A stretch of DNA of 26,546 nucleotides from Candidatus Geocrenenecus sp. JGI 0000106-J15 (GTDB lineage: Archaea; Thermoproteota; Nitrososphaeria_A; Caldarchaeales; Wolframiiraptoraceae): the NCBI GenBank assembly GCA_000405685.1, contig ASPF01000007.1, positions 1 through 26,546 of the forward strand, given 5' to 3'. Numbering within the stretch: position 1 is the stretch's first letter; every line of letters starts with the position of its first letter. Positions 22,845 through 26,546 of the stretch are shown piece after piece. The notes beneath the pieces are model-generated. The model had not been told where the DNA came from and did not search any database. It saw only the letters and a list, made by a program, of their open reading frames with translations. The position numbers were made by a program, and so were the translations under genes.

Positions 22845-23187
22845 TTAAGTAATTCTTACTCTCAAGTTTGTTCTCTGGAATACTTCTGGATTAAAGCTTG
22901 GTTCAACTATAAAGTCTGTACCTAGGCTTACGTATAGGTCTTCATGCAGGGTCTAGTATTGTTCCAGCGCCTAGTATCAGGTTAGGTTTTTCTGAATCAC
23001 GCAATTTAACAAGTTCCGCAAAGACCTTGTATGCTCTCGCCCCTCTATTACTAAACTCTAATAGTTCTGAGCCTGCCTCTACAACAGCTAAACATACTTC
23101 CTTATCAATTTCAACATCTACATGATAGAATATTGGTACGAGCCCTACTTGTATGACTTTCGCAACGACTTCATATCTTTCATACAA
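22845..23187 (-). pseudogene. eda: KDPG/KHG aldolase (Eda-type) remnant, frameshifted and truncated
   Basis: From TTG 23187 the minus-strand frame encodes 81 residues matching the N-terminal half of class I KDPG aldolase: VAKVIQVGLVPIFYHVDVE, a strand with the conserved Glu (AGSELLEFSNRGA), then PNLILGAGTILDPA and a stop at 22942-22944. Skipping one T just before that stop resumes the family sequence, EDLYVSLGTDFIVEPSFNPEVF, to a stop at 22845. The remaining roughly 90 C-terminal residues, with the Schiff-base Lys of the KLFPA motif, are not found downstream. An intact enzyme would cleave KDPG or a related 2-keto-3-deoxy sugar acid, fitting the dehydrogenases nearby. Confidence 0.78.
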
Positions 23188-23188
23188 C

Positions 23189-23208
23189 CCTATATATCAA
23201 TATATAGG
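23189..23208. promoter_or_regulatory. 20-bp near-perfect palindrome abutting the eda remnant start
   Basis: CCTATATAT and ATATATAGG are exact reverse complements separated by CA. The palindrome begins 2 nt upstream of the TTG start of the eda remnant. Size and symmetry fit an operator for a dimeric regulator; it also contains TATA-like sequence but is too close to 23187 to be the TATA box of a normal transcript. Confidence 0.4.
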
Positions 23209-23321
23209 ACTACACCTTATTGTCTTACTGATATTTCTTACATAATCTCCTCTTTACAGTAAATATGATAGGTTGTTTTGGATTATATATTTTAGAACTG
23301 TTTTCATAAATGTTTAGTAAT

Positions 23322-23333
23322 AATTAAATAATA
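23322..23333 (+). promoter_or_regulatory. TATA box of the 23364-24110 SDR
   Basis: AATTAAATAATA lies about 36 nt before TTG 23364 and about 24 nt before TTG 23352, consistent with a short or absent leader. Confidence 0.5.
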
Positions 23334-23363
23334 CTGTTGTTAAGCACATTTTTGGGTTATTTA

Positions 23364-24110
23364 TTGAGAAGGCTCGAGGGTAAAGTGGCCATTATAACTG
23401 GTGCAGCAAGAGGTATAGGGAAAGCGACTGCAATCTTTTTTGCTAGAGAAGGTGCTAAGACAGTTATCGTAGATATACTTGGAGATGAAGGAGAATCTAT
23501 AGCTAGATATATTAATGAGAAAATATCCGAGGATTCTGCAGTATTTATCCAAGCGGATGTTTCGGAAGTAGAAGATGTGAAGAGCATGGTTGATGCTGTG
23601 ATAGAAAAATATGGAGGGATAGATGTTCTAGTTAATAATGCAGCTATACAGCCTGTTGGAACAATATTAGAAACAGATACTGATACTTGGGATAGAGTTA
23701 TGAAGATTAATCTTAGGTCTGTATTCCTATGCTGTAAGTATGTTGTCCCATACATGATTAAGAAGAATTCAGGGGCCATAGTTAACGTTGCATCCATCTT
23801 GGGGTTAAGAGGAGGAGACAAGATAATCGCTTATGCAACTTCTAAAGCAGGCTTAATAGGGTTCACGAAATCTTTAGCACAAGATCTCATGCCATATAAT
23901 ATTAGAGTTAATGCTGTAGCTCCAAGAGCTATAGATACTGAAATGTTTAAAGCATATAGAAGTGAAGAAGAGTTAAAGAGTAAAATGGATAGATACCTAT
24001 TCGGCAGACTCGGAAGGCCTGAAGAAGTTGCGAATACAATATTGTTTCTAGCATCCGATGAAGCATCATACATAAGTGGAGAAGTCTTAGTAATTGGAGG
24101 ATACTGTTAA
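23364..24110 (+). CDS. SDR-family dehydrogenase (third SDR of the locus)
   Basis: The frame opens at TTG 23337, but that codon is only about 9 nt from the TATA box. TTG 23364 gives MRRLEGKVAIITGAARGIG, the normal SDR start, and is preferred (248 aa). Motifs: TGAARGIG, Asp after strand two (VIVDILGD, favouring NAD), DVSE, DVLVNNAA, catalytic Ser in NVASILG, and YATSK with Tyr and Lys. NAVAPRAIDTEMF and YISGEVLVIGGYC complete the fold; the end is IGGY rather than the usual DGGx. It lies between the eda remnant and the ALDH gene, so sugar or sugar-acid oxidation is likely. A hairpin follows its stop. Confidence 0.88.
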   Translation: MRRLEGKVAIITGAARGIGKATAIFFAREGAKTVIVDILGDEGESIARYINEKISEDSAVFIQADVSEVEDVKSMVDAVIEKYGGIDVLVNNAAIQPVGTILETDTDTWDRVMKINLRSVFLCCKYVVPYMIKKNSGAIVNVASILGLRGGDKIIAYATSKAGLIGFTKSLAQDLMPYNIRVNAVAPRAIDTEMFKAYRSEEELKSKMDRYLFGRLGRPEEVANTILFLASDEASYISGEVLVIGGYC

Positions 24111-24116
24111 TAATCA

Positions 24117-24170
24117 GACTCAGCTTCTTAAGCGGGCTACTACGAAGGATTTAGAAGCTGAATCCGTTTT
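24117..24170 (+). terminator. Stem-loop after the third SDR
   Basis: GACTCAGCTTCT (24117-24128) pairs with AGAAGCTGAATC (24153-24164) over 12 positions with one C-A mismatch, enclosing a 24-nt loop. It starts 6 nt after the SDR stop and is followed by GTTTT. It is best read as a terminator or 3' stabilising hairpin. Confidence 0.4.
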
Positions 24171-24277
24171 CCATCAAATTTCTATAACTCTAGAAACTGA
24201 ACGTGCATAAACCGGTACTACATTATACAATAAAATTTTAACGACAACAGTTACTCGAGAAGCTGTATCTAGAAAAC

Positions 24278-24285
24278 GTTAAAAT
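24278..24285 (+). promoter_or_regulatory. TATA box of the aldehyde dehydrogenase gene
   Basis: GTTAAAAT is centred about 27 nt before ATG 24309, which argues for a leaderless start at 24309 rather than TTG 24303. Confidence 0.5.
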
Positions 24286-24308
24286 CCTTAATTCACTGTA
24301 CATTGAAC

Positions 24309-25766
24309 ATGCAGCAGGAAGTCCCTCTGTACAGTAGTTTCATAAACGGGGAAAGTTTCTTCTCGGAAACTGAACACATTTTTAAAGACATTAATCCAGC
24401 TACATCAGAGGTTATAGGATACGTTAAGCGTGCTTCTACCGATACGGTAAAATATGCTCTAGAGTCAGCTGATAAAGCTTTTGAGATATGGAGTAAAAGA
24501 TCTTACTCGGAACGTTCATTAGTCCTCTTCAAGGCATCTCAGATAATGAAGAATAGACGTGATGAATTAGCTAAGCTTATTACGATCGAGCAAGGAAAGA
24601 CTCTAAGCGAGTCAAGGAAAGAAGTAGATGTATCAATTAAGATGATGGAATTCTTTGCAGGAGAAGCAGGCAGACTAATAGGAGAATTTGATGAAGCAGA
24701 TAGGAGTGATTTAGTCACATATTATACTAGGGAACCATTAGGTATAGTTCTAGTTCTCACACCATGGAATTATCCTCTATCAATTCCTGTTTGGAAGATC
24801 GCTCCAGCTCTTATGGCTGGAAATACGGTCGTCTTTAAACCTGCAAGTTATACACCAATAACAGGATTAAAACTTGTAGAAATCCTACATCAAGCGGGAC
24901 TACCTAGAGGTGTAGTAAATTGTGTAATAGGGAGCGGTGTTGAAGCAGGAGAACTATTAATTAAAGATGAGAGAGTAAAAGCTATAACATTTACAGGCTC
25001 AACAGAAGTAGGGTTAAGAATAGCTTCTATCGCATTCCCACGTCTTACTAGGATTCAATTAGAGATGGGTGGGAAGAACGCTTGTATTGTATTGGATGAT
25101 GCTAACCTCAACATGTTTATGGAAGGTTTTCTCTCCGCAACTTTTGGAGTCGCAGGTCAGAAGTGCACCGCTACTAGTAGATTAATCGTTACGAAAAATG
25201 TTAAAGATAAGGTTATGAATAGGGTTATAGAACTTGTTAAGAAGATTAGATTAGGTAATGGTCTTAGAGAAGACGTTGATGTTGGACCTGTAGTAAGTGA
25301 ATCTCAGATGGAATCCATACTAAAATACATTGAGCTGGGTAAGAATCAAGGAGCTAAACTCATTATTGGAGGTTCAAGATTAAAAGGTGAAGAATATGAT
25401 AAGGGGTTCTTTATCCAGCCTACGATCTTTGATGAAGTAACATCTGAGATGTATATTGCTCAAGAAGAGATATTTGGTCCTGTACTCTCAGTGATAACGG
25501 TGGAAACATTCGATCAAGCATTAGATGTTTTAAACAATAGCAAGTACAGGTTGTCCACCTCAATATTTACGAATGATCTATCTAAAGCTTTTAGATTCAT
25601 TAGAGAAGCAAAGGTTGGAGTTACGTTAATAAACATGCATACAAATTATAATGAGCCTCATATGCCTTTTGGCGGTATAAAGATGTCAGGGTTTGGATTA
25701 AAAGAGCAGGGGAGAAAAGCATTAGAATTCTTCACCGAGGTTAAGTCTGTTTACATAAGGCCTTGA
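24309..25766 (+). CDS. NAD(P)-dependent aldehyde dehydrogenase
   Basis: The 485-aa enzyme (from ATG 24309; TTG 24303 adds two residues) is a full-length ALDH. It has the LTPWNYPLSIPVWK and FKPASYTP cofactor segments, FTGSTEVG, the general-base Glu in LEMGGKNACIVL (near residue 253), the nucleophile Cys in GVAGQKCTATSR (near 287), EEIFGPVLSV, and the PFGGIKMSGFGLKEQG end. Archaeal relatives include 2,5-dioxopentanoate (alpha-ketoglutarate semialdehyde), succinate-semialdehyde, glyceraldehyde and lactaldehyde dehydrogenases. Next to a sugar transporter, SDRs and a sugar dehydrogenase, an oxidative pentose or sugar-acid pathway role is plausible but not shown. No operon overlap with neighbours. 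Confidence 0.93.
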   Translation: MQQEVPLYSSFINGESFFSETEHIFKDINPATSEVIGYVKRASTDTVKYALESADKAFEIWSKRSYSERSLVLFKASQIMKNRRDELAKLITIEQGKTLSESRKEVDVSIKMMEFFAGEAGRLIGEFDEADRSDLVTYYTREPLGIVLVLTPWNYPLSIPVWKIAPALMAGNTVVFKPASYTPITGLKLVEILHQAGLPRGVVNCVIGSGVEAGELLIKDERVKAITFTGSTEVGLRIASIAFPRLTRIQLEMGGKNACIVLDDANLNMFMEGFLSATFGVAGQKCTATSRLIVTKNVKDKVMNRVIELVKKIRLGNGLREDVDVGPVVSESQMESILKYIELGKNQGAKLIIGGSRLKGEEYDKGFFIQPTIFDEVTSEMYIAQEEIFGPVLSVITVETFDQALDVLNNSKYRLSTSIFTNDLSKAFRFIREAKVGVTLINMHTNYNEPHMPFGGIKMSGFGLKEQGRKALEFFTEVKSVYIRP

Positions 25767-25843
25767 TGTTCTCTTCAGCTATTATTTTTGTTATAGAAGA
25801 ATAGTTAAATTAAGATGTAAAGATATGATTGTTAGATTCAGCA

Positions 25844-26546
25844 TTGTTAGCATTAAGATTATACGGTAAAGAAGATCTAAGACTTGAAGATGCCCCCGAA
25901 CCTGTATTAAAAGATTCGAACGCTATTCTTAAAGTTAAAGCTACTACCATATGTGCTACGGATGTTAAAGCATATTTGACCGGTGCTAGAACAAAAATCC
26001 CGATTACTTTAGGTCATGAGTTTGCTGGAGATATTGTTGAAGCAAAAGGGGCTCTTAGAGATTACGTCGGTAAGAGAGTTGTAGTAAACCCGAATGTATT
26101 TGATGGTAAATGTGAATACTGTCTATCGGGAGAACATGTATTATGCCCTAACAGGTACTCAATAGGCATAGATGTTGATGGGTCATTTGCTGAATATGTT
26201 GAGATACCTATCCAAGCATTCTATGTAGGCGGGGTGCTGGAGATACCTAAGCATCTAAGCTATGAAGAAGCATCAATAATCGAGCCTCTAGCAGCTTGTT
26301 TAAGAGGCCAGTTAAAGCTCAATATTCATCCAGGAGATGTTGTAGCGATAATAGGAGCAGGACCTATAGGTTTAATGCATTACATGCTTGCTAAAACTTT
26401 TGGAGCCACCCAGATAATAATCAGTGAGGTAGATGATAGAAGAATAGAGACAGCTAAGAGTCTGGGCGTAGAGTATTTAGTTAATCCATTAAAAGAAGAT
26501 ATTGAGAAAGCTGTTCTAGAGTTAACGAATGGTCATGCGGTTGATG
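25844..26546 (+). CDS. Zinc-dependent alcohol/sugar dehydrogenase (MDR family), truncated by window end
   Basis: The frame runs to the last base, so the C-terminal third is missing. TTG 25844 gives MLALRLYGKEDLRLED, the usual MDR opening; TTG 25829, nearer a TATA-like TTAAATTAA (about 25805-25813), would add five residues. Catalytic zinc ligands are visible in TTICATDVKAY and LGHEFAG, and SIIEPLAACLRG is conserved. The structural zinc loop reads DGKCEYCLSGEHVLC: the first of four usual cysteines is Asp, as Glu replaces it in Sulfolobus solfataricus ADH. The nucleotide site is AIIGAGPIGL. The family includes sorbitol, threonine and archaeal glucose/arabinose dehydrogenases; the locus favours a sugar or polyol. 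Confidence 0.88.
   Translation, partial: MLALRLYGKEDLRLEDAPEPVLKDSNAILKVKATTICATDVKAYLTGARTKIPITLGHEFAGDIVEAKGALRDYVGKRVVVNPNVFDGKCEYCLSGEHVLCPNRYSIGIDVDGSFAEYVEIPIQAFYVGGVLEIPKHLSYEEASIIEPLAACLRGQLKLNIHPGDVVAIIGAGPIGLMHYMLAKTFGATQIIISEVDDRRIETAKSLGVEYLVNPLKEDIEKAVLELTNGHAVD

Noticed and set aside
23357..23821. 154-codon minus-strand ORF
   Set aside because: It lies entirely antisense to a well-conserved SDR gene and its translation (Ser/Thr/Ile-rich) shows no family motif.
1..26546. tRNA, rRNA, CRISPR or insertion-sequence features
   Set aside because: A visual scan for T-loop motifs, spaced direct repeats and transposase motifs found none outside coding sequence; a computational scan was not possible.

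Overview
The window is AT-rich DNA from an archaeon, most likely a thermophile of the TACK/Thermoproteota side. Evidence: archaeal eS8, SRP19, Gar1, a TFB-like transcription factor and a TFE-beta-like winged-helix/Cys protein sit together; exported proteins carry Thr/Val-rich linkers and C-terminal anchors; many genes have a TATA box about 25-30 nt before the start codon, often GTG or TTG, with no Shine-Dalgarno sequence, as expected for leaderless archaeal mRNAs. Canonical SMC-ScpA-ScpB is present, which argues against Sulfolobales. I cannot place the organism more precisely.

Layout. (1) 1-2895, + strand: the C-terminal half of SMC, then scpA and scpB, overlapping and co-transcribed (chromosome condensation). 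(2) 2999-5372, + strand: information-processing genes eS8, srp19, gar1, a collapsed tfb and a TFE-beta-like gene. (3) 5391-6060: the C-terminal parts of an FtsJ/RlmE rRNA methyltransferase (- strand) and a presenilin-type GxGD membrane protease (+ strand), joined head to head where both N-termini are missing. (4) 6184-13404: a complete oligopeptide-type (Dpp/Opp) ABC transporter whose 895-aa binding protein appears circularly permuted. (5) 13641-15272: a small membrane/coiled-coil protein, ribose-5-phosphate isomerase and rubrerythrin. (6) 15337-17051, - strand: two SDR dehydrogenases. (7) 17491-22738, + strand: a CUT2 (ribose/xylose-type) sugar ABC transporter with a Tat-like binding protein, a two-domain ATPase and two different permeases. 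(8) 22845-26546: a frameshifted and truncated KDPG-aldolase (eda) remnant on the - strand, then on the + strand a third SDR, an aldehyde dehydrogenase and the start of a zinc alcohol/sugar dehydrogenase.

Functionally, regions 5-8 look like a sugar-uptake and oxidation locus: CUT2 import, SDR or Zn-ADH oxidation of a sugar, a once-present aldolase, and ALDH oxidation of the resulting aldehyde, with RpiA linking to pentose phosphates. The substrate cannot be read from sequence.

The most notable points are the permuted binding protein, and a pattern of decay: tfb, ftsJ/presenilin and eda have all lost internal or terminal segments while their flanks remain recognisable. This is either real genome erosion or an assembly artefact, and it needs read-level checking. 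No tRNA, rRNA, CRISPR array or insertion sequence was seen.
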